A stretch of DNA of 8,017 nt from Candidatus Aerophobota bacterium (lineage in GTDB: Bacteria > Aerophobota > Aerophobia > Aerophobales > B3-G15), in the NCBI GenBank assembly GCA_014859225.1, contig JACUUP010000068.1, positions 1 to 8,017 on the forward strand. Direction: 5' to 3'. How positions within the stretch are numbered: position 1 is the stretch's first letter; each line of letters starts with the position of its first letter. A model generated the notes under the pieces. That model was not told the DNA's origin. It worked only from the letters and a program-made list of their open reading frames with translations, and ran no database searches. The position numbers and the translations under genes are program-made. Shown here piece by piece: positions 1 to 6,876 of this stretch.

Positions 1-662
1 GCTTCTTGCCCCTCTTTTCGCTTCAACGGCTCAACGACCGCCAACACTACATTTTCAACTATACGCTTCACAAAGTGGTTAACAGGTAGTTTCTTACCAT
101 TAATTATTATCTCTACATTTCTATCTTTGTCAACTTTTTCCATTTTTTCCATGTTTTGCTCCAAAAAATCTACAATCCTACCAACTTCTTCTGGCTTAAA
201 AAGAGGTTTATCCGTAACGAGCTCAAAATCACTTATTACGGCGATCACCCCCCCCAGCGAATCATTCATGTGCTCGCTGATTCCCCTGCGTAAAATCTCT
301 ATCTTTGCAAGCTCCGCTAAGCTCTTATACCCCTCTACAAGTACCAGATCAAACCCGAAAAATAGGGATGTGATAAGCTCCACAGTCTTGTGCGTATCCT
401 CTTTTCCTTTTGTCCTGATAAGTGCAAATCTATCCTCAGACGAGAGCAGCACTCCCTGACTTCCTGCCTGACTAAATCGCCAGGAATCTTTTCCTTCTCT
501 GTCTATATGGAATCCATGCGGACAATCCTTAACCACGGCTACCCGGTATCCTCTTCTTGCGAGTTCCGGAACAAGCTTCAAGATAAGCGTGGTCTTACCT
601 GTGTCTGATTTACCAACTATTCCCACAATAAAAGGTTCTCTGTAACGCTCACTACGACTCAA
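1..662 (-). CDS. mobB: MobB-like GTP-binding protein of molybdenum cofactor biosynthesis (partial, C-terminus off the left edge)
   Basis: MobB is a P-loop nucleotide-binding accessory protein for the conversion of molybdopterin to its guanine dinucleotide form, working with MobA in the cytoplasm. An uninterrupted minus-strand frame of 220 codons is visible. Near the N-terminus is a Walker A motif, GKSDTGKT (residues 17-24), preceded by a hydrophobic strand (FIVGIV). Then come the family-typical segments HGFHIDREGKDS (about 49-60), RFSQAG (62-67) and DLVLVEGYK (105-113), the last being the Walker-B-like strand with E110. The usual MobB core (about 165-175 residues) ends near residue 170. It is followed by an E/K-rich linker and a small extension (about 182-220; VEIIINGKKLPVNHF). 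The chosen start is TTG at 662-660. An in-frame stop lies 5 codons upstream, GAGG lies about 11 nt upstream, and the only later early option (GTG at 626) would cut into the first strand. A G8 run in the coding strand (plus 248-255) does not break the frame. Family call is firm; exact start is less sure. Confidence 0.88.
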   Translation of the reverse strand, partial: MSRSERYREPFIVGIVGKSDTGKTTLILKLVPELARRGYRVAVVKDCPHGFHIDREGKDSWRFSQAGSQGVLLSSEDRFALIRTKGKEDTHKTVELITSLFFGFDLVLVEGYKSLAELAKIEILRRGISEHMNDSLGGVIAVISDFELVTDKPLFKPEEVGRIVDFLEQNMEKMEKVDKDRNVEIIINGKKLPVNHFVKRIVENVVLAVVEPLKRKEGQE

Positions 663-720
663 TTCCTTTTTCGCCTCTTATTAAACAGCTTCTACTAAAC
701 ACACCAGATTATTCTTATTT

Positions 721-749
721 ATGCTACCACAAAGAAAGGCCCGTGTCAA
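721..749 (-). promoter_or_regulatory. Sigma-70-like promoter for mobB
   Basis: On the minus strand TTGACA (749-744, a perfect -35) is followed after 17 bp by TAGCAT (726-721, 4 of 6 matches to TATAAT). Transcription would start near 714, about 50 nt before the TTG start of mobB. Position, orientation and spacing all fit; activity is inferred. Confidence 0.55.
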
Positions 750-771
750 GAAAATAACATCATAATTTTTA

Positions 772-799
772 TTGACTTGATAGCTTTGAGCTATATAAT
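772..799 (+). promoter_or_regulatory. Sigma-70-like promoter for the HAD gene
   Basis: TTGACT (772-777) and a perfect TATAAT (794-799, within TATATAAT) are 16 bp apart. A start near 806 would give a leader of about 75 nt before the ATG at 882. The -35 boxes of this promoter and the mobB promoter lie about 22 bp apart, back to back, so the two genes form a divergent pair that could share regulation. Confidence 0.6.
780..794. repeat. Perfect dyad (6-bp arms, 3-bp centre) in the promoter spacer; candidate operator
   Basis: ATAGCT (780-785) and AGCTAT (789-794) are perfect inverted repeats around TTG. They fill the spacer between the -35 and the -10 box, sharing its first T. A repressor bound here would block RNA polymerase. 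The dyad is directly visible; an operator role is inference. The arms are short and the region AT-rich, so chance is possible. Confidence 0.4.
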
Positions 800-881
800 T
801 AAATTTCTACCCTGCATTTTCTTATAAGCTTTAATAATTTTTTAAACAGAAAACTTAAAAGGAAAAAGGGGAGAATGTAAA

Positions 882-1538
882 ATGGTAAAAGCTGTAATAT
901 TTGATATGGATGGTGTAATTTCAGATACACAGATTCTTCACGCCTCAGCAGATGTAGCAGTCTTGAAACTTTACAGTATTACATTTACAGAGGACAAAAT
1001 AAATGAGAACTTTGCAGGTATTACCGATAAGGAAATGTTTGAGAACATATTTAGTCTCTATGGAGTGCCTGGAAATATAAAGAGAGCTATAAAAGAAAAG
1101 TGGAAGATAATGATGGCCCGGGCAAATACTGAAATTACACCTGTTCCCGGAGCACTAAAACTTATTAACAAGTTAAAACGTGAAAACCTCACATTAGCTG
1201 TTGCATCTTCTTCCCCCATAATTTTTATCAATGCTGTCCTATCTAAACTAAATATAAAAGGGGAATTTAAAGTAATTGTTAGCGGAGAGGAGGTACTGAA
1301 GGGAAAACCACACCCCGAAATTTTCCTTGTAGCGGCAAAGAGGCTAAAAGCAAAACCAGATGAGTGTGTGGTAATAGAGGATTCCCCCAGCGGCATGAAA
1401 GCAACAAAAAGTGCTGGAATGAAATGTATTGGCCTTGTTGGAGAAAAAAAGCCAATAAATCCTAAAAATAACTATCCTGCAGACCTCATCATAAATGATT
1501 TAAGGAAGCTTACACTTGAACAAATTAAGAACTTATAA
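882..1538 (+). CDS. HAD-superfamily hydrolase, beta-phosphoglucomutase/phosphatase-like
   Basis: Cytoplasmic HAD enzyme of 218 residues, the normal size for subfamily IA with an alpha-helical cap. All four HAD motifs are present: motif I DMDGVISDT (nucleophile D8, acid/base D10), motif II VASSS (S109-S111), motif III K142 in GKPHPEIF, and motif IV VVIEDSPSG (E166, D167, binding Mg2+). The cap spans roughly residues 16-85. H20, twelve residues after D8, matches the hinge histidine of beta-phosphoglucomutase, which supports that branch, but the fold also covers phosphoglycolate, sugar-phosphate and nucleotide phosphatases, so the substrate cannot be named. The ATG at 882 has a strong Shine-Dalgarno (AAGGGGAG, 866-873) 8 nt upstream. 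The gene has its own promoter and stands alone: divergent from mobB and convergent with the next gene, with no obvious pathway partner. Family call is secure, substrate unknown. Confidence 0.9.
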   Translation: MVKAVIFDMDGVISDTQILHASADVAVLKLYSITFTEDKINENFAGITDKEMFENIFSLYGVPGNIKRAIKEKWKIMMARANTEITPVPGALKLINKLKRENLTLAVASSSPIIFINAVLSKLNIKGEFKVIVSGEEVLKGKPHPEIFLVAAKRLKAKPDECVVIEDSPSGMKATKSAGMKCIGLVGEKKPINPKNNYPADLIINDLRKLTLEQIKNL

Positions 1539-1582
1539 ACCAACTTTTAGATAATTTTTAGCAATTCAGGAAAATCTGTTGT

Positions 1583-2320
1583 TTAAACTATTTTTTCTTC
1601 TATTTTTTCAACTGTAAACTCCACCAAATTTCCATCCTTTGACAATTTCCTCATCTCAAAAGCATCCTTTAGCGTCCACTGAGCAATTATAATATCTTCT
1701 CCTGGATTTTCATCCATCAAAAAAACTTCTATTTTGCTACTTGAAAGCACCTCGTCTTCTTTAACAACTTTCTGCAGCACAACTTCTTTCTGGTAATTGA
1801 ACCACTTTACATAAAAACTGTCTTTAGCCACATGGCTCCTAATGACTTTTTCTCCATCTACAAGAACAAGCACATATTGGTCTGGTCCTTTTAAACTTCT
1901 ATACCTCTCATCAACCAAGGAGCTAATAAGAGTTATCCTGTAAATATCTCTTATTATTACCGGTGCAAGAGGTTTTTCTGTAAGTTTTTCTTTCAACTTT
2001 TCTAATTCTCTGCCTTTTTCCTCAAGTGTTTCAATTCTTTGATTAATTTCTTTTTCTTTCTCTTCAAGTTTTTTAATCCACTGCTCTAAATCTTCTCTTT
2101 GAATTACAACTTGCTTAATCTCCTCAATCACTCTTTCCAGCATATCTTCCACATTGCTCTCACTAACATATGTTTTGGTTTTCTCATCAATCATGGCTGC
2201 AACTTTTTCTTCGGTTACAGCAGGTGGCTGCAAAAAAGACGGGCGGAAAATCAGTATACATCCAAAAATGGCTATAGTTAAAGCCAAAATTGAAACTATA
2301 AAATTTATCTTTACTCCCAT
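1583..2320 (-). CDS. Membrane-anchored coiled-coil protein with a C2-like C-terminal domain, function unknown
   Basis: I do not recognise this as a named family. Numbering here is from the upstream ATG at 2326. Residues about 7-27 form one hydrophobic segment (INFIVSILALTIAIF...), a signal anchor. Residues about 38-118 are rich in E, K and L and read as a long coiled coil. Residues about 122-243 look beta-rich and follow a C2 sandwich: a first strand IYRITLISS, then DQYVLVLVDGEKV (compare the DPYVKV strand of C2 domains), a KW/N segment, then KIEVFLMDENPGED and a last strand LVEFTVEKI. D139, D149, D205, N207 and D211 sit where C2 calcium ligands would be expected. The start is taken at 2320 because AAAGGGGAG abuts the ATG at 2326 with no spacing but lies 6 nt from the ATG at 2320 (245 residues). 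The gene is monocistronic with its own promoter and converges on the HAD gene. That it is a real gene is strongly supported; the C2 assignment is by eye. Confidence 0.8.
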   Translation of the reverse strand: MGVKINFIVSILALTIAIFGCILIFRPSFLQPPAVTEEKVAAMIDEKTKTYVSESNVEDMLERVIEEIKQVVIQREDLEQWIKKLEEKEKEINQRIETLEEKGRELEKLKEKLTEKPLAPVIIRDIYRITLISSLVDERYRSLKGPDQYVLVLVDGEKVIRSHVAKDSFYVKWFNYQKEVVLQKVVKEDEVLSSSKIEVFLMDENPGEDIIIAQWTLKDAFEMRKLSKDGNLVEFTVEKIEEKIV

Positions 2321-2326
2321 TCCCAT

Positions 2327-2335
2327 CTCCCCTTT
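2327..2335 (-). promoter_or_regulatory. Shine-Dalgarno site deciding the start of the C2-like gene
   Basis: AAAGGGGAG (2335-2327, minus strand) touches the first ATG (2326) but is spaced 6 nt from the second in-frame ATG (2320). Normal ribosome spacing therefore favours 2320. Confidence 0.6.
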
Positions 2336-2428
2336 GAAAAAACTCAGGATAATTTCTGTAGATTTTTTCCCATGCTCGGTTTACTTACCTTCAGCCTGGA
2401 AAATTAGAGAGCATTTGATAGCCACCAT

Positions 2429-2456
2429 ATATTACCTTTTTCCCTGATTATGTCAA
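2429..2456 (-). promoter_or_regulatory. Sigma-70-like promoter for the C2-like membrane protein gene
   Basis: On the minus strand a perfect TTGACA (2456-2451) is followed after 16 bp by TAATAT (2434-2429, 4 of 6). Initiation near 2422 gives a leader of about 100 nt. I looked in that leader for a riboswitch or an attenuator-like hairpin and saw no convincing structure. Confidence 0.5.
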
Positions 2457-2518
2457 CTCCCCCACCTCTTTTCCCTGAATAAATTAAAGGCAACTCACCC
2501 GGAATATAAGCTGTTGAA

Positions 2519-2547
2519 TTGACAGGGGATGGATTAAATTATAAAAT
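2519..2547 (+). promoter_or_regulatory. Sigma-70-like promoter for the prfA-mfd-surA-murA cluster
   Basis: A perfect TTGACA (2519-2524) and TAAAAT (2542-2547, 5 of 6) are 17 bp apart. Initiation near 2553-2555 would leave only about 12 nt before the prfA ATG at 2566, with a weak GGTGAT (2555-2560) as the only Shine-Dalgarno-like sequence. It is divergent from the C2-gene promoter, with the two -35 boxes about 62 bp apart. Confidence 0.6.
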
Positions 2548-2565
2548 TAACAGTGGTGATAATCT

Positions 2566-3648
2566 ATGCATGGTAAAAATATAAAAAAGCTGCAGGAAAT
2601 TGAAGAAAAATATAACAAGTTAAGTAAATTCCTCACTGAGCCTGCAATAATCCAGAACCCTAAACTTTTGCAAAAATACAGCAGGGAACAAAAACAAATA
2701 GAAGGGGTGATGGAACTGTGGAAAAAATATAAGAAATTGCAGGAAGAACTGGAAAATATTAAAGTTATGCTGCAGGAGGAGCAGGGAGAACTAAGGGAAC
2801 TGGCAGAGGAAGAAAAAGAGACAATACAGGAAAAAATAAAACAGCTTGAGCAAAAGATAAATCTTACACTTCTTCCCGAAGATAAGTTCTCCCATAGAAA
2901 CGCTGTAGTTGAAATAAGAGCAGGAGCGGGGGGAGAAGAGGCGGCACTTTTTGCTGCTGACCTTTACACAATGTATACCCGTTTTGCGGAAGAGAAAGGA
3001 TGGAAAATAGAAAACATACACTTTCATCCGACAGATATGGGGGGATTTAAAGAGATAATATTTGTAGTTGAGGGCAGGGAGTCGTTTTCTATACTCCGAT
3101 ACGAAAGTGGAGTACATCGCGTGCAAAGAGTCCCCGCAACTGAATCAAGTGGCAGAATCCATACATCCACCGTGACCGTGGCAGTGCTACCAGAAGCTGA
3201 GGAAATTGATGAAATAGAAATTAAACCAGAAGAGATGCGCATAGACACTTTTCATTCCCGGGGAGCAGGGGGCCAGCATGTGAATGTTACCGATTCTGCC
3301 ATTAGAATTACCCATACTCCCACAGGAATAGTTGTGCAGTGTCAGGACGAGCGCTCCCAGCACCAGAATAAAGCTAAGGCTTTGCGTGTTCTACGCGCAG
3401 AGCTTCTCCAGTTAAAGGAAGAAGAGCAAAGACAAAAGATCTCCCGGGAGAGAAAAACCCAGATTGGGAGAGGAGAAAGATCCGAGCGCATACGCACTTA
3501 TAATTTTCCCCAGGCAAGAGTAACTGACCACAGAGCAGGAGTAACCCTTTACAATCTGGAAGAGGTCCTGGAGGGAAAACTGGAGCAACTTATCCTTCCA
3601 GTTATAAAACAGCTCGAGGAGAGAGAAATTGTAAGTGATAAAACTTAA
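2566..3648 (+). CDS. prfA: Peptide chain release factor 1 (RF1)
   Basis: RF1 reads UAA and UAG in the ribosomal A site and triggers release of the finished peptide. The protein has 360 residues, the standard RF1 length. It has a helical, K/E-rich N-terminal domain 1 (about 1-105), the conserved RAGAGGEEAALFA segment (118-130), the stop-codon-reading tripeptide P190-A191-T192 in RVPATESSGRIHTS, and the catalytic loop SRGAGGQHVN with G235-G236-Q237. The PAT tripeptide identifies RF1 rather than RF2 (which carries SPF). Q237 is the glutamine that PrmC normally methylates, but no prmC follows. The gene heads a plus-strand cluster: its last 14 nt overlap the GTG start of mfd. The ATG at 2566 matches the family N-terminus although its ribosome site (GGTGAT) is weak, consistent with a very short leader. 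Every complete gene here whose stop is visible ends in TAA, a codon RF1 reads. Confidence 0.97.
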   Translation: MHGKNIKKLQEIEEKYNKLSKFLTEPAIIQNPKLLQKYSREQKQIEGVMELWKKYKKLQEELENIKVMLQEEQGELRELAEEEKETIQEKIKQLEQKINLTLLPEDKFSHRNAVVEIRAGAGGEEAALFAADLYTMYTRFAEEKGWKIENIHFHPTDMGGFKEIIFVVEGRESFSILRYESGVHRVQRVPATESSGRIHTSTVTVAVLPEAEEIDEIEIKPEEMRIDTFHSRGAGGQHVNVTDSAIRITHTPTGIVVQCQDERSQHQNKAKALRVLRAELLQLKEEEQRQKISRERKTQIGRGERSERIRTYNFPQARVTDHRAGVTLYNLEEVLEGKLEQLILPVIKQLEEREIVSDKT

Positions 3649-6600
3649 AAATAATTTCCTGCAAAATTTAAATATGGGTGAGAATATTCCATGTTGGCTT
3701 GAGGGGCTCATCCCTGAAGCCAAAGGGTATGGGGTATTTTTTTTGTGGAAAAAAGTAAAATCACCCTGTATATATCTTGTCCCTGAAGAGAAAGAGGCAG
3801 AAGCTATATACCTGGACCTGAAAAATTTCCTGCCTGAAAAAACTTTTCTCCTGCCTGTGCAGGATAAAACCACCAGCGGCGGTCTACATCAGCTTTTATA
3901 CAGGTTAAACCAGGAGAAAAACTTTATATTGATAAGTTCTATAAAAGCTGCATTTCAACCTGTACCACCTTTTGACGTCATAAGCTCCAGTAATATCTTA
4001 ATAAAGAAAAATAGAGAGATAAACAGGGATGAGCTTGTCCGGTGGCTGGTTAAAAAAGGCTACTATTCCTCTTTTCTTGTGGCAAATAAAGGAGAGTTTG
4101 CAGTAAGAGGTAGTATAGTTGACATTTACTCTCCTCACTCAATTTATCCTTTCAGGATTGAATTTTTTGCAGATAAAGTAGAGTCTATAAGAGAGTTTGA
4201 CCCGACAACCCAGCGAAGTATAAAGAAAATTGAAGAGTCTCTTATTCTGCCACTAAACGAGCTAAATAGCATGCCTCGGGATAATCTACATCCCTTTCTT
4301 CTGCATATCCCCGCCTGGTACCATCTTATTCTGGATGAACCTCTGAATATTGCAAAAGAGCTAACCAGTCCTGAATATAAAAAAATAATAGGAGAAAAAG
4401 CTACATTTTTTATATCTACTCTCCCACAAGATGTAGAATGGATAAAACTCAAGCAAAAAATCTCTTGCAGGACGTCATATTTACCTTTTTACCGGGGCAA
4501 TTTGGACCTTCTCTGCCGAGATACAAGAAACTGGCAGGAGGAAGGATATAGCGTGACTATTATTACCTCTACCCTGCAGCAGGCAAAGAGATTCCAGGAG
4601 CTTTTAGAAGAGAGAAACCTTTACTTTGACCTCAAAGAGCGTTTTGAGCATCCAGCCTCAGAGCGCTCCTTATCAATTATGCCTGGAGATTTCAGGAGAG
4701 GTTTTATCTTTGAACAAACAAAAGATGTAATCATAAGTGATGCGGATATCTTTAAAAAATACAAACAGAGAAAAAGAATAAGGGATACTTCTTTTGAGGA
4801 AAAAATTAAAAGCTGGAGTGAACTTAAACAGGGAGATTATGTTGTCCACATTGATTATGGCATAGGTATATTCAGGGGTCTTGTGAGCTTAAAAGTTGAA
4901 GATAGATGGAGTGATTATTTTCAAGTTGACTACAAAGGCTCGGACCGTCTCTATATTCCTTTCAACCAGCTTGATAGACTCCACAAATATGTGGGAGACC
5001 TGGATAACCCTCCACCCCTCTACAGCCTTGAGGGAGGAGGTTGGGAGCTAACTAAAAGAAGAGTGAGAGAAGCAACAAGAGAGCTGGCTAGCTCTCTTTT
5101 AAAACTTTACTCTATTAGAAAGGCAAAACCAGGTCATTCTTTCTCACACGATACCCTCTGGCAGCTACAATTTGAGGCATCTTTCCCCTACGAAGAAACA
5201 CCCGACCAGTTAACCGCCACCCAGCAAATTAAACAGGACATGGAGGTCCCTTTTCCCATGGATAGATTAATCTGCGGTGACTCAGGTTACGGTAAAACTG
5301 AGGTAGCCATAAGGGCAAGCTTCAAAGCAGTGATGGATAACAAACAGGTAGCTGTCCTCGTTCCTACTACAATTTTAGCTGAACAACATTTAAGGACATT
5401 CTCAGGGAGAATGCAAGAGTATCCCATACGAGTTGAAATGTTATCCAGGTTCCAATCACCAAAAAAACAAAAAGAGGTCATACATGATTTAAAAGACGGA
5501 AGGGTGGATATAATTATTGGAACTCATCGCCTTCTTCAAAACGACATCAGATTTAAAGAGCTCGGACTTGTAATTATTGATGAAGAGCACAGATTTGGCG
5601 TAAGGCAAAAGAAAAAACTAAAGGAGCTGAGAAAAACTGTAGATGTACTGACCCTATCAGCAACTCCTATACCACGCTCTTTATATATGGCTTTAAGCGG
5701 GATTTACAGATTAAGCACAATTTTCTCCTCGCCTCAGGAAAGACAAATTGTAGAAACAGAGCTTTTACCTTATAATGATAAAACGGTTAAAGATGCAATC
5801 TTGCGCGAGCTCTTCAGAGGCGGGCAGGTTTTTTATCTTTATAACAGAGTAAAAGATATCCAGAAAGTAGCTGATAGATTAAAAGCTATGCTCCCAGAGG
5901 CTAAAATAGCTGTGGCTCATGGCCAGATGTCATCTGTTAGATTGGAGAAAACAATAATTGATTTTATAAATGTAAAGTATGATATACTGGTTTGCACTTC
6001 CATAATAGAATCAGGAATAGATATGCCCAATGTAAATACCTTAATCGTGGAAAACTCTGAGCAGTTTGGTTTGGCTGATCTTTATCAGATAAGAGGCAGA
6101 GTAGGCAGAAGCAAAAGAAAAGGCTATGCTTACTTTCTCTTTGACCCAACAAAAATTCTCACTGACCAGGCTAAAAGAAGACTTCAAACTATCCACCAGT
6201 TTAAAGGCTCAGGGGCAGGGTTCAGGATTGCTATGGAGGATCTGCAAATAAGGGGAGCAGGAAACCTTCTGGGCAAAGAACAACACGGTCATATAGCGTC
6301 CATTGGCTTTACCTTATACTCTCAACTTCTTATAGAGGAGATTAAGAAACTCAAAGGGGAAAAAGTAAAACCATCTTTTCCTTTCCATATGGATTTAGGT
6401 ATAGAGGCCAGGATTCCTCCTTATTTTGTTTGTTCGGAAATTGAACGTATGCAGCTTTATCAAAAAATAGGGCAGATAGAAAAAGAAAAAAATCTTTTGG
6501 ACCTTAAAGAAGAATTAAAGGATAGATTTGGCCAGCTTCCCTCTCCAACTCACAATCTAATCCATCTTCTGCATATAAAGCTTGTAGCAGGAGAGGTTGG

Positions 6601-6838
6601 AATTTATTCTATAAGTAGAAATTTCAATAATACAATTAAGATTAGCTTTTCTCCTCTTCAAGTCCTTGATGAGAAGAAAAAAGAGAAAATAAAATCTGCA
6701 TTTGGTAATTTGATAAGAATTTTACCTCAAGATGATAAAAATATTTTACTTTCAAAACCTGCGGGAAAAAAGGAAGAGGAACTTTTAGTTTGGCTAAGAA
6801 GCCTTTTGCAAAAATTAAAAGATGTGCTATTAATATAA
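3635..6838 (+). CDS. mfd: Transcription-repair coupling factor Mfd
   Basis: Mfd recognises RNA polymerase stalled at lesions, pushes it off with its DNA translocase and recruits UvrA. It has 1067 residues, somewhat shorter than the usual approximately 1150. Order: a UvrB-homology module (about 15-200) with the UvrA-contacting residues R158, R174 and F178 (in GEFAVRG and FRIEFF); a poorly conserved domain 3 (about 290-385); the CarD-like RNA-polymerase-interacting domain (about 396-455, GDYVVHIDYGIGIF); a superfamily-2 translocase with Walker A GDSGYGKTE (548-556), DEEH box (649-652), SAT (675-677) and motif VI QIRGRVGR (818-825); the RecG-like TRG region (about 855-890, RGAGNLLGKEQ); and the autoinhibitory C-terminal domain (about 915-1067). 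The GTG start at 3635 lies inside prfA, with AGGAG (3617-3621) and GAGAG (3621-3625) upstream. The in-frame ATG at 3674 has no ribosome site and is less likely. Compared with the common GDVGFGKTE and DEEQ, the motifs carry conservative S, Y and H variants, so activity is expected. Part of the shortness is in the N-terminal domain. Confidence 0.96.
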   Translation: MIKLKNNFLQNLNMGENIPCWLEGLIPEAKGYGVFFLWKKVKSPCIYLVPEEKEAEAIYLDLKNFLPEKTFLLPVQDKTTSGGLHQLLYRLNQEKNFILISSIKAAFQPVPPFDVISSSNILIKKNREINRDELVRWLVKKGYYSSFLVANKGEFAVRGSIVDIYSPHSIYPFRIEFFADKVESIREFDPTTQRSIKKIEESLILPLNELNSMPRDNLHPFLLHIPAWYHLILDEPLNIAKELTSPEYKKIIGEKATFFISTLPQDVEWIKLKQKISCRTSYLPFYRGNLDLLCRDTRNWQEEGYSVTIITSTLQQAKRFQELLEERNLYFDLKERFEHPASERSLSIMPGDFRRGFIFEQTKDVIISDADIFKKYKQRKRIRDTSFEEKIKSWSELKQGDYVVHIDYGIGIFRGLVSLKVEDRWSDYFQVDYKGSDRLYIPFNQLDRLHKYVGDLDNPPPLYSLEGGGWELTKRRVREATRELASSLLKLYSIRKAKPGHSFSHDTLWQLQFEASFPYEETPDQLTATQQIKQDMEVPFPMDRLICGDSGYGKTEVAIRASFKAVMDNKQVAVLVPTTILAEQHLRTFSGRMQEYPIRVEMLSRFQSPKKQKEVIHDLKDGRVDIIIGTHRLLQNDIRFKELGLVIIDEEHRFGVRQKKKLKELRKTVDVLTLSATPIPRSLYMALSGIYRLSTIFSSPQERQIVETELLPYNDKTVKDAILRELFRGGQVFYLYNRVKDIQKVADRLKAMLPEAKIAVAHGQMSSVRLEKTIIDFINVKYDILVCTSIIESGIDMPNVNTLIVENSEQFGLADLYQIRGRVGRSKRKGYAYFLFDPTKILTDQAKRRLQTIHQFKGSGAGFRIAMEDLQIRGAGNLLGKEQHGHIASIGFTLYSQLLIEEIKKLKGEKVKPSFPFHMDLGIEARIPPYFVCSEIERMQLYQKIGQIEKEKNLLDLKEELKDRFGQLPSPTHNLIHLLHIKLVAGEVGIYSISRNFNNTIKISFSPLQVLDEKKKEKIKSAFGNLIRILPQDDKNILLSKPAGKKEEELLVWLRSLLQKLKDVLLI

Positions 6839-6855
6839 GAAATGATAACATTTTT

Positions 6856-6864
6856 GAGGGGAGG
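6856..6864 (+). promoter_or_regulatory. Shine-Dalgarno site for the surA-like gene
   Basis: GAGGGGAGG (6856-6864) is a strong ribosome-binding sequence 12 nt before the ATG at 6877. The spacing is longer than ideal. No other in-frame start codon lies between the site and 6877, so it supports that start over the TTG at 6790 inside mfd. Confidence 0.6.
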
Positions 6865-6876
6865 ATTGAAAAAGCT

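Noticed and set aside
127-608. Plus-strand open frames at 127-459 and 390-608
   Set aside because: They are antisense to the well-supported mobB frame on the minus strand, with no recognisable motifs and serine-rich compositions typical of shadow frames.
1539-1582. Possible bidirectional terminator between the convergent HAD and C2-like genes
   Set aside because: The 44-bp gap is AT-rich, but I found no stem of useful length followed by a T run on either strand.
2252-2272. Possible lipoprotein signal (FGC) in the C2-like protein
   Set aside because: Phenylalanine at the -2 position is atypical and the hydrophobic stretch continues past the cysteine, so a transmembrane anchor is the better reading.
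2321-2422. Possible riboswitch or attenuator in the ~100-nt leader of the C2-like gene
   Set aside because: No recognisable riboswitch core and no hairpin beyond 3-bp stems was found by eye.
2442-2528. Apparent inverted repeat formed by TCCCTG/TGTCAA and TTGACAGGGGA around the second divergent intergenic region
   Set aside because: The similarity comes mostly from the two opposing -35 hexamers; the rest pairs imperfectly.
6790-6876. Longer version of the surA-like gene starting at the TTG at 6790
   Set aside because: It would add 29 residues inside mfd before the signal peptide. The ATG at 6877 begins directly with the signal sequence and has a strong ribosome site upstream.
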